Assembly: GCA_958442925.1 (NCBI GenBank)
Contig: CAUCIO010000049.1
Span: 1-13,693, forward strand
DNA length: 13,693 nucleotides
Source: an uncultured Clostridium sp.
GTDB lineage: Bacteria > Bacillota > Clostridia > Lachnospirales > Lachnospiraceae
Direction: 5' to 3'
Shown here: positions 1 to 6,894 of the stretch, in pieces
Numbering within the stretch: the stretch's first letter is position 1
How the letters are laid out: every line of letters starts with the position of its first letter
The notes under the pieces: model-generated
What the model was told of the DNA's origin: nothing
Database searches by the model: none
The model's input: the letters and a program-made list of their open reading frames with translations, nothing else
Made by a program: the position numbers and the translations under genes

Positions 1-943
1 CCGCCTTAAACTGGATAATGGAAATGGCCTTGTGCATTTTCAGGTTCATCTCTCTCTCCTGCTGGGCATAGGTATTCGTTCCCTTTAAGGCAAAGCAGGC
101 GCAGGGATCCTCCGAGTAGACGTTCATGGCAAAGGTGGCCAAGGGCAGCAGATTGATGCCGTAGCCGTCCTCCAAAATATCCAGGTTTCCATATCTGGCG
201 CAAATTCGTATCACATTGGCGATACAGCAGATCTGCCCTGCCGCCGCTCCCATCCACAATACGTCATGATTTCCCCACTGGATGTCCACCGAGTGGTAGG
301 TCATCAGCTTGTCCATGATAATGTGGGGCCCCGGCCCTCTGTCGAAAATATCACCCACGATGTGCAGGTGATCCACTGTCAGCCTCTGAATCAGCTCGCA
401 CATGGCCGCGATAAACTGCTTGGCACGGCCTACCCGGATAATGGTCTCCACAATGGCTCCATAGTAGGATTCCTTGTCCGCCAGCTCCTCCCGCTCGGTG
501 ATCAGCTCCTCCATTACATAGGCAAACTCTTTCGGAAGAGCCTTTCTCACCTTGGATCGGGTATATTTGCTGGAAGCCCTCCGGCACACCTCAATCAGGC
601 GGTACAGAGTAATCTTATACCAGTCCTCCGGATTCTCCTCTTTTTTAAGAATCCGCTCCATCTTCTCCCATGGATAATAGATCAGCGTGGCCAGGGTCTG
701 CTTGTCCTGCCGGCTTAAAGTGTGGCCGAACACGTCGTCGATCTTCCTTCTGACAGAGCCGGAACCGTTTTTCAGAACATGGGAAAAAGCCTCGTATTCC
801 CCGTGAACGTCCGTCAAAAAGTGCTCCGTTCCCTTTGGAAGATTTAAAATTGCCTCCAGATTAATCACCTCGGTGGACGCCGCCGCGATGGTAGGATACA
901 GCTCTGCCAGCCGTTCCAGATACCTCTCCTCCAGTTTTTTCAT
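1..943 (-). CDS. fbp: Fructose-1,6-bisphosphatase class III, N-terminal part (3' end beyond window)
   Basis: Hydrolyses fructose-1,6-bisphosphate to fructose-6-phosphate in gluconeogenesis; cytoplasmic. The frame stays open to the left edge, so 314 residues are visible of a family that is usually about 640-670 residues long. Metal-site motifs of the calcineurin-like phosphoesterase fold are present in order: DVHGEYEAF (residues 45-53, D45 and H47), GDIFDRGPGPH (197-207) and GNHD (224-227). The long helical stretch between the first two motifs (about 60-190) is typical of the Firmicutes class III enzyme and unlike class I or II FBPases. The ATG at 943 follows GGGAGGAAG at good spacing. It lies 76 bases downstream of the fused nrdD, separated by a strong hairpin, so it may be read through from nrdD or start from an unseen promoter. 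Identification is by motif and overall resemblance; the C-terminal half cannot be checked. Confidence 0.95.
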   Translation of the reverse strand, partial: MKKLEERYLERLAELYPTIAAASTEVINLEAILNLPKGTEHFLTDVHGEYEAFSHVLKNGSGSVRRKIDDVFGHTLSRQDKQTLATLIYYPWEKMERILKKEENPEDWYKITLYRLIEVCRRASSKYTRSKVRKALPKEFAYVMEELITEREELADKESYYGAIVETIIRVGRAKQFIAAMCELIQRLTVDHLHIVGDIFDRGPGPHIIMDKLMTYHSVDIQWGNHDVLWMGAAAGQICCIANVIRICARYGNLDILEDGYGINLLPLATFAMNVYSEDPCACFALKGTNTYAQQEREMNLKMHKAISIIQFKA

Positions 944-966
944 AAACTTCCTCCCAATACATTTAC

Positions 967-987
967 CGGCCGGACAGAGTCCGGCCG
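967..987 (-). other. Strong hairpin between fused nrdD and fbp
   Basis: Perfect 9-bp inverted repeat (CGGCCGGAC / GTCCGGCCG) with a 3-base loop, 32 bases past the nrdD stop and 23 bases before the fbp start. In the direction of transcription (minus) it is followed by GTAAATG rather than a T-run, so it is not a standard intrinsic terminator. It could be a 3'-end stabiliser for nrdD mRNA, an attenuating structure in the fbp leader, or a weak terminator. The fold is visible in the sequence; the role is not. Confidence 0.6.
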
Positions 988-1019
988 TTTCAGACAGATC
1001 ATAATGTTAGATAACGCTT

Positions 1020-3419
1020 TTATTTATACTCTTCCGCAAACTTCCTGATGTTGGACGCATTGACAAACTTCTTAATCTCCCCGTCTTTTCCCACCAGCAC
1101 AAGGGTCGGCGCCTGCATAATGCCAAACCGGCTGGACATATCTGGATTTTCCTCCGCGTCCACCACCGTATAATCGGTTCCCTTCAGAAATTCTCTGGCG
1201 ATCCGGCAGTTGGGGCAGGTCTTTGTTGTAAACAGGTAAACCCCAGCCTTGGCCCCCATCCCCTTTCTGGGAGCCTCCCGGTTCTCCTTCCCTGTCTTTT
1301 TCTCTGTCTCCAGCCCCTGGGAAAGCTCCCTGCCGTCCTTTAATTTGGAGTTCTCCATGCAATAGGTCTTTCTATCCTTATACTCCTGGGATTTTCCCTC
1401 GTTCCAGTTCTGCACCGGACGGTAATAACCAGTAATACGGCTGTAAACCTCCGCCTTCTTTCCGCAGATCGGGCAGGTAAAATGTTCTCCCGCCAGGTAG
1501 CCGTGCTCCTTACAGATAGAATAGGTGGGAGATAAGGTGTAATAAGGCAGCTTGTAATTCTCTGCAATGGTTCTCACCAGCCGGGCCGCAGCCTGCCAGT
1601 CAGGCAGCTTCTCTCCAAGGAAAGCATGAAACACGGTTCCCGAAGTATAGAGTGTCTGCAGTTCGTCCTGAATATCGAGAGCATCGAAAATATCTTCCGT
1701 ATACCCCACCGGAAGATGGGAGCTGTTCGTATAGTACGGCGTCTCCCCCTGCTCTCCTGCCGTAATAATATCAGGGTAGCGCATTCTGTCGTGCTTGGCC
1801 AGACGGTAAGAAGTAGATTCTGCCGGAGTGGCCTCCAGATTATAGAGATCCCCATACATTTCCTGATAGTCGGACAGTCTCTCCCTCATGTGGTTTAATA
1901 CCTTCTTCGTAAATTCCTGGGTCTCTCTGTGTGTCATATCCATTCTGAGCCAGCTGGCATTTAATCCCGCCTCGTTCATACCCACCAGACCGATGGTGGA
2001 AAAATGGTTCTCAAAGGTTCCCAGATATCTCTTTGTATAAGGATAGAGTCCATTGTCCAACAATTTTGTAATCACATTTCTCTTGATTTTTAAGGAGCGG
2101 GCCGACACATCCATCATGTGATCCAGGCGCGCAAAAAAATCCTTCTCATCGGAAGCCAGATACGCGATTCTCGGCATATTAATAGTAACTACCCCTACGG
2201 ATCCTGTACTCTCTCCGGATCCGAAGAATCCTCCTGTCTTCCTGCGCAGTTCCCGAAGATCCAGCCTCAGGCGGCAGCACATGCTGCGCACATCGCTGGG
2301 CTGCATGTCACTGTTTATGTAATTGGAGAAATAGGGCGTTCCGTATTTGGAAGTCATCTCAAACAGCAGCCGGTTATTCTCTGTATCGGACCAGTCGAAG
2401 TCTTTTGTAATAGAGTAGGTGGGAATCGGATACTGGAAGCCTCTTCCGTTGGCGTCTCCCTCGATCATGGTCTCAATAAAGGCCCTGTTGATGAGATCCA
2501 TCTCTTCTTTACAGTCCTTGTACTTGAAATCCATTTCCTTTCCGCCTACAATGGCGTTCATCTCGGCCATGTCGTCCGGCACGGTCCAGTCCAGGGTAAT
2601 GTTGGAGAAGGGAGCCTGAGTGCCCCAGCGGCTGGGCGTGTTGACGCCATAAATAAAAGATTCTATACACTTCTTCACTGCATCGTAGGACAGGTGATCC
2701 ACCTTGACAAAAGGAGCCAGATAGGTGTCAAAGGAGGAAAAAGCCTGGGCGCCTGCCCACTCATTCTGCATGATTCCCAGGAAATTTACCATCTGGTTGC
2801 AGAGTACGGAAAGGTGTCTGGCCGGTGAGGAGGTAATCTTTCCTGTAATGCCTCCCAGCCCCTCTAACAGCAGCTGCTTTAAGGACCAGCCTGCACAGTA
2901 CCCTGTCAGCATGGACAGGTCGTGAAGGTGGATGTCTGCGTTTCTGTGGGCTTCTGCAATCTCAGAATCATATATCTCAGACAGCCAGTAATTGGCCGTC
3001 ACAGCGCCTGAATTGCTGAGAATCAGTCCACCTACAGAGTAGGTAACGGTAGAATTTTCCTTTACTCTCCAGTCCTCCACCTTAACGTAGCTGTTTACTA
3101 CATCTTTATAATCCAGCAGAGTATTTTTTCTCTTCTCTGCACGGCTTTTCTCTTTTTTATATGAAAGGTACGCTCCTGCTGCCTCTGTATATCCAGCCTG
3201 CTCCAGCACGCGGGCTGCGCTGGCCTTGATCTCTTCTGTTCTCAGCTCTCCTTCGCAGATCTTCGGCTGAAAATCTGCCGTCGTCCGAAGCGCTAAAAGC
3301 TCTGATATCTCCTGGCTGCAGGTATTTCCCACTGCCTGAAGCGCCTTCTCTATGGAAGCTGTAAGCTTTGTCAGCTGAAAACCGGCTGTCTCTTTATCAC
3401 GCTTAATCACACTAATCAT
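1020..3419 (-). CDS. nrdD: Anaerobic (class III) ribonucleoside-triphosphate reductase, NrdD2-like, with fused C-terminal redoxin domain
   Basis: Reduces ribonucleotides to deoxyribonucleotides under anoxia with a glycyl radical. 799 residues from ATG 3419, chosen because AAAGGAG lies 8 bases upstream; the frame stays open to 3515 but that extension contains the promoter. Order: ATP-cone (about 3-93), barrel with the conserved Cys in LTGYCAGWS (C175), thiyl-radical candidate in MCCRL (C381/C382), then a metal knuckle C636-x2-H639-x9-C649-x2-C652, and the glycyl-radical motif RITGYY (G664). A charged linker (about 686-725) joins a thioredoxin-fold domain (726-799) with active site CPNC (C735, C738) and a cis-Pro motif QAPT (P771). 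The overall pattern fits the NrdD subtype reduced by thioredoxin-like proteins rather than by formate, so the fused domain is probably its own electron donor (inference). No nrdG adjoins it; the NrdG at 6358 may serve it. It differs strongly from the nrdD at 6895 and is not a recent duplicate. Confidence 0.95.
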   Translation of the reverse strand: MISVIKRDKETAGFQLTKLTASIEKALQAVGNTCSQEISELLALRTTADFQPKICEGELRTEEIKASAARVLEQAGYTEAAGAYLSYKKEKSRAEKRKNTLLDYKDVVNSYVKVEDWRVKENSTVTYSVGGLILSNSGAVTANYWLSEIYDSEIAEAHRNADIHLHDLSMLTGYCAGWSLKQLLLEGLGGITGKITSSPARHLSVLCNQMVNFLGIMQNEWAGAQAFSSFDTYLAPFVKVDHLSYDAVKKCIESFIYGVNTPSRWGTQAPFSNITLDWTVPDDMAEMNAIVGGKEMDFKYKDCKEEMDLINRAFIETMIEGDANGRGFQYPIPTYSITKDFDWSDTENNRLLFEMTSKYGTPYFSNYINSDMQPSDVRSMCCRLRLDLRELRRKTGGFFGSGESTGSVGVVTINMPRIAYLASDEKDFFARLDHMMDVSARSLKIKRNVITKLLDNGLYPYTKRYLGTFENHFSTIGLVGMNEAGLNASWLRMDMTHRETQEFTKKVLNHMRERLSDYQEMYGDLYNLEATPAESTSYRLAKHDRMRYPDIITAGEQGETPYYTNSSHLPVGYTEDIFDALDIQDELQTLYTSGTVFHAFLGEKLPDWQAAARLVRTIAENYKLPYYTLSPTYSICKEHGYLAGEHFTCPICGKKAEVYSRITGYYRPVQNWNEGKSQEYKDRKTYCMENSKLKDGRELSQGLETEKKTGKENREAPRKGMGAKAGVYLFTTKTCPNCRIAREFLKGTDYTVVDAEENPDMSSRFGIMQAPTLVLVGKDGEIKKFVNASNIRKFAEEYK

Positions 3420-3464
3420 ACTGCCTTCTCCTTTCCAGAATCCCGCTGAGCGGGTACAGACTCC

Positions 3465-3493
3465 ATTATAGCAAAGGGTGCAAAAAAGCACAA
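3465..3493 (-). promoter_or_regulatory. Promoter of the fused nrdD
   Basis: On the minus strand TTGTGC (3488-3493), a 17-base spacer and a perfect TATAAT (3465-3470) preceded by TG (extended -10). The -35 element sits inside the right half of the inverted repeat at 3481-3540, the position expected for repressor control. The leader is about 40 bases and contains a small hairpin (CCCGC/GCGGG, 3442-3454) just upstream of the ribosome binding site. Confidence 0.75.
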
Positions 3494-3540
3494 TATCTAT
3501 ACTTGTGTTTTTCAAAAAAACCAGATATTGTGCTTTGTTG
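3481..3540. promoter_or_regulatory. Long inverted repeat with NrdR-box-like half sites (possible operator, possible hflX terminator)
   Basis: Arms 3485-3498 (AAAGCACAATATCT) and 3523-3536 are perfect 14-bp complements with a 24-base spacer; extended to 3481-3540 they are 17 of 18. Set against the published NrdR box consensus acaCwAtATaTwGtgt, windows 3488-3503 and 3518-3533 match at 11 and 12 of 16 positions. They start 30 bases apart, close to the roughly three helical turns usual for NrdR box pairs. The left box covers the -35 of nrdD. Read as RNA from hflX, the same repeat is an A-rich/T-tract stem ending in TTTTTT, so it could also terminate hflX transcripts. The matches are imperfect in the inner halves, so the operator call is tentative. 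Confidence 0.5.
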
Positions 3541-3562
3541 TTGTTTTTTTCACAATTTCCCG

Positions 3563-4810
3563 CTAAAGCAGGCTTCCGTAAATTTCGGCCGGAACATAGG
3601 CCTCCACCTGGATTCCCGCCTCTGTATACTCTTCGCTCAGAAGCTCTCCATACTTCCGTATAGACTGAATTTTTCCAGCCTCAGCATAGGAAAACACCTT
3701 TTTCAGATACACTCTGCGGCTTCTGAGAATCCCCTCTAAGGTCTCCAGAAGATCCGGGATTCCCTCCCCTGTCTTCGCTGAGATTTTCACCTGGAAATCA
3801 GAACTGAAATCTCTTAAAATCACATCGCCTGCCAGCTTATCCATTTTGTTAAAAACAGTGACAATGGTCTTGTCCCTGATTTCCAGCTGTCTCAGCGTCT
3901 CGTACACAATATGAATCTGAGTGTCCAGCTGAGGGCTCGACACATCCGCCACATGGAGAATAATGTCACTGTAGCGTGCCTCCTCCAGCGTACTCTTAAA
4001 TGCCTCAATCAGATTGTGCGGCAGTTTTCTGATAAAACCTACCGTATCAGTCAGAAGAATATTCTGCCCGCTGGGAAGCTTAAGCATCCTAGTAGTAGGA
4101 TCCAGGGTGGCGAACAGTTTGTCCTCCGCCAGAATTCCTGCGTCTGTCAGATAGTTGAGAAGAGTAGACTTTCCTGCGTTCGTGTATCCCACAATGGCAG
4201 CTGATATGGTACAGTCCCTGTCTCTCTGCTGCCTGGCCACCTCTCTGTGGCGCTTTACGTCCTCCAACTCTGCTTTCAGCTGTCCAATCCTCTCGTGAAT
4301 CAGACGTCTGTCTGATTCCAGTTTTTTCTCTCCCGGCCCTCTCGTTCCGATTCCTCCTCCCAGGCGGGAAAGAGAATTCCTGAGTCCTACCAGCCTGGCG
4401 GCCCGGTAGCGCAGCTGGGCCAGCTCCACCTGTATCTTTCCCTCCCTCGTCACAGCGTGGGAAGCAAAAATATCAAGAATTACCATAGTCCTGTCCATGA
4501 CCTTCGTCTGCAGGGCGTCCTCCAGGTTTCTCAGCTGAGCCGGGCTTAATTCGTCGTCACAGACAACGCCTGTAGCCTGAAGAGCCAGCACTCTCTCACG
4601 GACCTCTTCTATCTTACCTTTTCCCAGGTAAGTTCCCGGATGGACTCTCTCACGGTTCTGAATCATTCGATCCACAGCCACAGCCCCTGCCGTCTTTACA
4701 AGCTCTGCCAGCTCGTCTACCGATTCCTCTGTGTCATCCCCATCTCCCGTGCTGACGGCCACCAGGATTACCCTCTCCTCTTCCTCACGCATGTCGTAAA
4801 GCTCCGCCAT
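3563..4810 (-). CDS. hflX: GTPase HflX, ribosome-splitting factor
   Basis: GTP-binding protein that acts on the 50S subunit and splits stalled or hibernating 70S ribosomes, mostly after stress. 415 residues. The HflX N-terminal domain is seen through the signature GGGIGTRGPGEKKLE (about 151-165) and a long coiled-coil helix (about 165-200). The G domain follows: G1 GYTNAGKST (208-216), G3 DTVGF (255-259), G4 NKMD (321-324). A C-terminal beta-rich tail (about 360-415) completes the usual length. The ATG at 4810 is preferred to the in-frame GTG at 4816, because GGAG lies 7 bases from the ATG but only 1 base from the GTG. It starts 48 bases after the lipoprotein stop, so it is likely the last gene of dut-lipoprotein-hflX. 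The inverted repeat at 3481-3540 may end the transcript. Confidence 0.97.
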   Translation of the reverse strand: MAELYDMREEEERVILVAVSTGDGDDTEESVDELAELVKTAGAVAVDRMIQNRERVHPGTYLGKGKIEEVRERVLALQATGVVCDDELSPAQLRNLEDALQTKVMDRTMVILDIFASHAVTREGKIQVELAQLRYRAARLVGLRNSLSRLGGGIGTRGPGEKKLESDRRLIHERIGQLKAELEDVKRHREVARQQRDRDCTISAAIVGYTNAGKSTLLNYLTDAGILAEDKLFATLDPTTRMLKLPSGQNILLTDTVGFIRKLPHNLIEAFKSTLEEARYSDIILHVADVSSPQLDTQIHIVYETLRQLEIRDKTIVTVFNKMDKLAGDVILRDFSSDFQVKISAKTGEGIPDLLETLEGILRSRRVYLKKVFSYAEAGKIQSIRKYGELLSEEYTEAGIQVEAYVPAEIYGSLL

Positions 4811-4858
4811 TTTCACACTCCTTTTCTGAATTTACTTCCTGCTGCTTTTTCTGCCTGT

Positions 4859-5740
4859 CTACCGGCTTTCCAGAAAGAGGATCTCCCTGTCTATCTCAGG
4901 GGTAGATCCGTAGGCAGACACATAGGCGTTTAAAAGCTCCAGAGCCTTCTCAAAATTACCTTTATATTCATAGGCAGCCGCTTCGTTATACTTTAAAGCC
5001 GGCATTTTCACTTCATCCTGCAGAGTCATTCCCTTTTCAAAATAAGAGAGCGCCTCGTCGTACTCCTCTGCCGCCATCATGCACAGCCCCATACGATTGC
5101 ACAAATCAGCCGTCAGGCCGGAGCTGGCCGCACCCTCGTAGAAGCTCATGGCTTCCTCATACTGTCCCTGATCCTCATAGGCCTTTCCGATGGCTGACAG
5201 GGCCAGAGAGCGGCCCGCCTCCTCCTCCGGGGTGAGAGCAGCCTCATGAATCGACTTCTGATCCGGATCCAAAGCAGCATGGCCGGAAACGGTTTCCTGC
5301 TGCTGTCCATCTGCATCTGTTTCGTCTTCCTGTTTCCTCTCAGACACGCCTTTTTGGGCTTTTTCGTAAGCCTCCACCGCCTCGTCCAGCTCTCCCGCCA
5401 GAGCGTGGGACGCGGCCCCGTAATACAAATATTCCCGTTTTTCCCCGTCTACATCCGCTAAAATGTCATAGGTATGAGCTGCCGCCCGGTAGTCCTCTGT
5501 CAGATACTCTGCCTCGGCCCTGTATTTCAGCACGTCCAGCTCAAACGGGCCTACAATTCCGTCTGCCTCATCCAGCGCTTTGTCAAAGGAAGCAATCGCT
5601 TCCTCATAGTTTTCCTGATTCATCTGTTCAATGCCTGACATTCTGGCTCTTTTTGCTTCTTTCGAATCCCCGCAGCCAGTCAGCAGAAGAGCCGCCGATA
5701 CTGCAGCCAGTCCGCAGACAAGCTTTCTGTGTTTTCTCAT
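4859..5740 (-). CDS. Tetratricopeptide-repeat lipoprotein of unknown function
   Basis: 293 residues. The N-terminus is a bacterial lipoprotein signal: basic MRKHRK, a hydrophobic stretch (about 7-20) and the lipobox LLTGC with lipidated Cys at 23, so the mature protein should sit on the outer face of the cytoplasmic membrane. The rest is almost entirely TPR-like helix pairs: about 34-61, 69-100, 103-131, 180-209, 212-241 and 248-277, with the usual A/G/Y-F-EAL pattern. A polar, acidic, low-complexity insert (about 132-178, rich in E, D and Q) breaks the array between repeats 3 and 4. The ATG at 5740 follows GAGGAGG. It begins 18 bases after dut stops and ends 48 bases before hflX, so co-transcription is likely. 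TPRs scaffold protein contacts; no enzymatic motif is visible, and the partner is unknown. Confidence 0.9.
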   Translation of the reverse strand: MRKHRKLVCGLAAVSAALLLTGCGDSKEAKRARMSGIEQMNQENYEEAIASFDKALDEADGIVGPFELDVLKYRAEAEYLTEDYRAAAHTYDILADVDGEKREYLYYGAASHALAGELDEAVEAYEKAQKGVSERKQEDETDADGQQQETVSGHAALDPDQKSIHEAALTPEEEAGRSLALSAIGKAYEDQGQYEEAMSFYEGAASSGLTADLCNRMGLCMMAAEEYDEALSYFEKGMTLQDEVKMPALKYNEAAAYEYKGNFEKALELLNAYVSAYGSTPEIDREILFLESR

Positions 5741-5758
5741 ACAGGCCTCCTCGTCTGT

Positions 5759-6190
5759 CTAATTGGTTCCTGTACTTCCATGACCGCCTCTGTCCTGATT
5801 TCCAAGACAATCTGTCTCCTCAAAGGAGAAGACCGGCTGGTGCTCCATAATGCGGAACTGGCAGATTCTGTCGTTTACATGGATCACCGTATCTCTTAAC
5901 GCGTAGGCTGGGAAGAACCACTGATCATTATCTCCGCAGTAAGTCTCGTCAATCACTCCCATGTGGTTCGTCTGAATCACGCCGAAATTTTTAAAGGTAC
6001 TGCTTCTGGGAACTACGTGAGCCTCATAGCCTTTCGGAAGCTCCATGGCCACGCCCAGTGGAATCAGGGCAAACTCTCCTGCCTTCAGTTCCACATCCTC
6101 GGCGGCCCGCAGATCCATCCAGTCTGATTTTCCGTCTATATAGCAGAGTCTGTCTATTTTATCTGTAAAGTATTTAATTCTGATCTTCAT
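5759..6190 (-). CDS. dut: dUTP diphosphatase (trimeric dUTPase family)
   Basis: Cleaves dUTP to dUMP and pyrophosphate, supplying the thymidylate precursor and limiting uracil in DNA; cytoplasmic. 143 residues, the normal trimeric dUTPase size. All five motifs are present: 1 DLRA (26-29), 2 PRSS (61-64), 3 GVIDETYCGD (78-87, with catalytic-type D81 and uracil-stacking Y84), 4 RICQ (108-111), 5 RGGHGSTG (134-141). Two departures from textbook motifs: motif 1 is preceded by SDWM instead of the common SAGY, and motif 5 has His where Phe usually closes over the base. The start at 6190 has a purine-rich GAGAGGAATCAGGA upstream. It is first in the operon, behind a good promoter at 6242-6270, with the lipoprotein gene 18 bases downstream. 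A dCTP deaminase/dUTPase relative is less likely given Y84. Confidence 0.92.
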   Translation of the reverse strand: MKIRIKYFTDKIDRLCYIDGKSDWMDLRAAEDVELKAGEFALIPLGVAMELPKGYEAHVVPRSSTFKNFGVIQTNHMGVIDETYCGDNDQWFFPAYALRDTVIHVNDRICQFRIMEHQPVFSFEETDCLGNQDRGGHGSTGTN

Positions 6191-6241
6191 CCTGTCCTGA
6201 TTCCTCTCTTTCGTCTTTCTGTGTCATTTCATGTACCTGCT

Positions 6242-6270
6242 ATTTTACCATCTCAGGATAGGAATGTCAC
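6242..6270 (-). promoter_or_regulatory. Promoter of dut-lipoprotein-hflX operon
   Basis: Minus-strand GTGACA (6265-6270), 17-base spacer, TAAAAT (6242-6247) with an upstream TG (extended -10): 5 of 6 matches at each hexamer. The leader to the dut ATG is about 45 bases. It lies just downstream of the nrdG terminator, which makes dut the start of a new transcription unit. Confidence 0.75.
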
Positions 6271-6289
6271 GAGATTTAGCTTCTTTCAC

Positions 6290-6333
6290 ATAATAAAAGA
6301 GGCGGCCAGGCTGTTTGAAACGGCCGGCCGCCC
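6290..6333 (-). terminator. Intrinsic terminator of nrdDG
   Basis: On the minus strand, GGCGGCC (6326-6332) pairs with GGCCGCC (6301-6307) around an inner partly paired loop, followed by TCTTTTATTA. It lies 25 bases past the nrdG stop. The T-rich tail is only on the minus side, so it works in the nrdG direction. Confidence 0.8.
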
Positions 6334-6357
6334 AAAAGGCTGTATCCTGTATATTCA

Positions 6358-6849
6358 TTATCTGCAGTGAAGCTTTACTTCGCCACTCTCCAGAGATTTC
6401 TTTACATCGATGACTCTCTGGTTGGTGCTGCCCCGCCAGAAGGCGTCCTCATCCTTCAGCTCCTCCACAAACCGGCCGTCCACCACCACGTCGGCAAAAC
6501 CAATGCAGGGAAGAGCTTTCACCTGAGCCCAGTCGTACCCTGTGTAGAGCCAGATCGTCTTATCAGGAAACTGTTCCTTCATCTCCTGCATCAGTTCTCC
6601 TATCTCCTCCCGGTTAGCCGGGTGGAGGGGATCTCCGCCGCTCAAGGTTACACCGGAAATATACGGCTTTTCAAGCTCAGCAAACAGCTCTTTCCTGGCC
6701 TCCTCATCAAAGGGAAGGCCTCCTTCTATATCCCAGGTAACGGGATTCTGACAGCCCTTACAGCCATGGCAGCAGCCTGCCACCCATAATACTGCCCGGA
6801 GTCCGTCACCGTTTAACATATCATCCTTTGTTATATTGTGATAACGCAT
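6358..6849 (-). CDS. nrdG: Anaerobic ribonucleotide reductase activating enzyme NrdG (radical SAM)
   Basis: Uses a [4Fe-4S] cluster and S-adenosylmethionine to create the glycyl radical on NrdD. 163 residues, a usual NrdG length. The cluster motif is C26-x3-C30-x2-C33 within AGCCHGCKGCQNP, flanked by the N-terminal RYHNITKDDMLNGDGLR typical of NrdG. The SAM-binding SGGDPLHP (70-77), LYTGY (101-105) and WRGSTNQRVIDV (138-149) follow, as in the family. It starts 45 bases after nrdD stops and ends at the terminator at 6290-6333, so nrdD-nrdG is one operon. The start at 6849 has GGGAGAGAGG upstream. It is the only radical SAM protein in the window, so it may have to activate both NrdD proteins (inference). 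Confidence 0.97.
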   Translation of the reverse strand: MRYHNITKDDMLNGDGLRAVLWVAGCCHGCKGCQNPVTWDIEGGLPFDEEARKELFAELEKPYISGVTLSGGDPLHPANREEIGELMQEMKEQFPDKTIWLYTGYDWAQVKALPCIGFADVVVDGRFVEELKDEDAFWRGSTNQRVIDVKKSLESGEVKLHCR

Positions 6850-6894
6850 CGTTTCCGTCCTCTCTCCCTTTTCCTCAGCCTGCGCGGCCGGATT

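Noticed and set aside
266..718. Plus-strand open frame of about 150 codons opposite fbp
   Set aside because: The minus strand carries the FBPase metal motifs across this interval; the plus-strand frame is a shadow.
2118..2828. Plus-strand open frame of about 236 codons inside the fused nrdD
   Set aside because: It lies wholly within a gene whose motifs are unmistakable; the translation shows no family features and no proper start signals.
3420..3515. N-terminal extension of the fused NrdD from an upstream ATG at 3515
   Set aside because: That stretch contains the -10/-35 and inverted repeat, while the ATG at 3419 has a well-placed AAAGGAG and begins where the ATP-cone begins.
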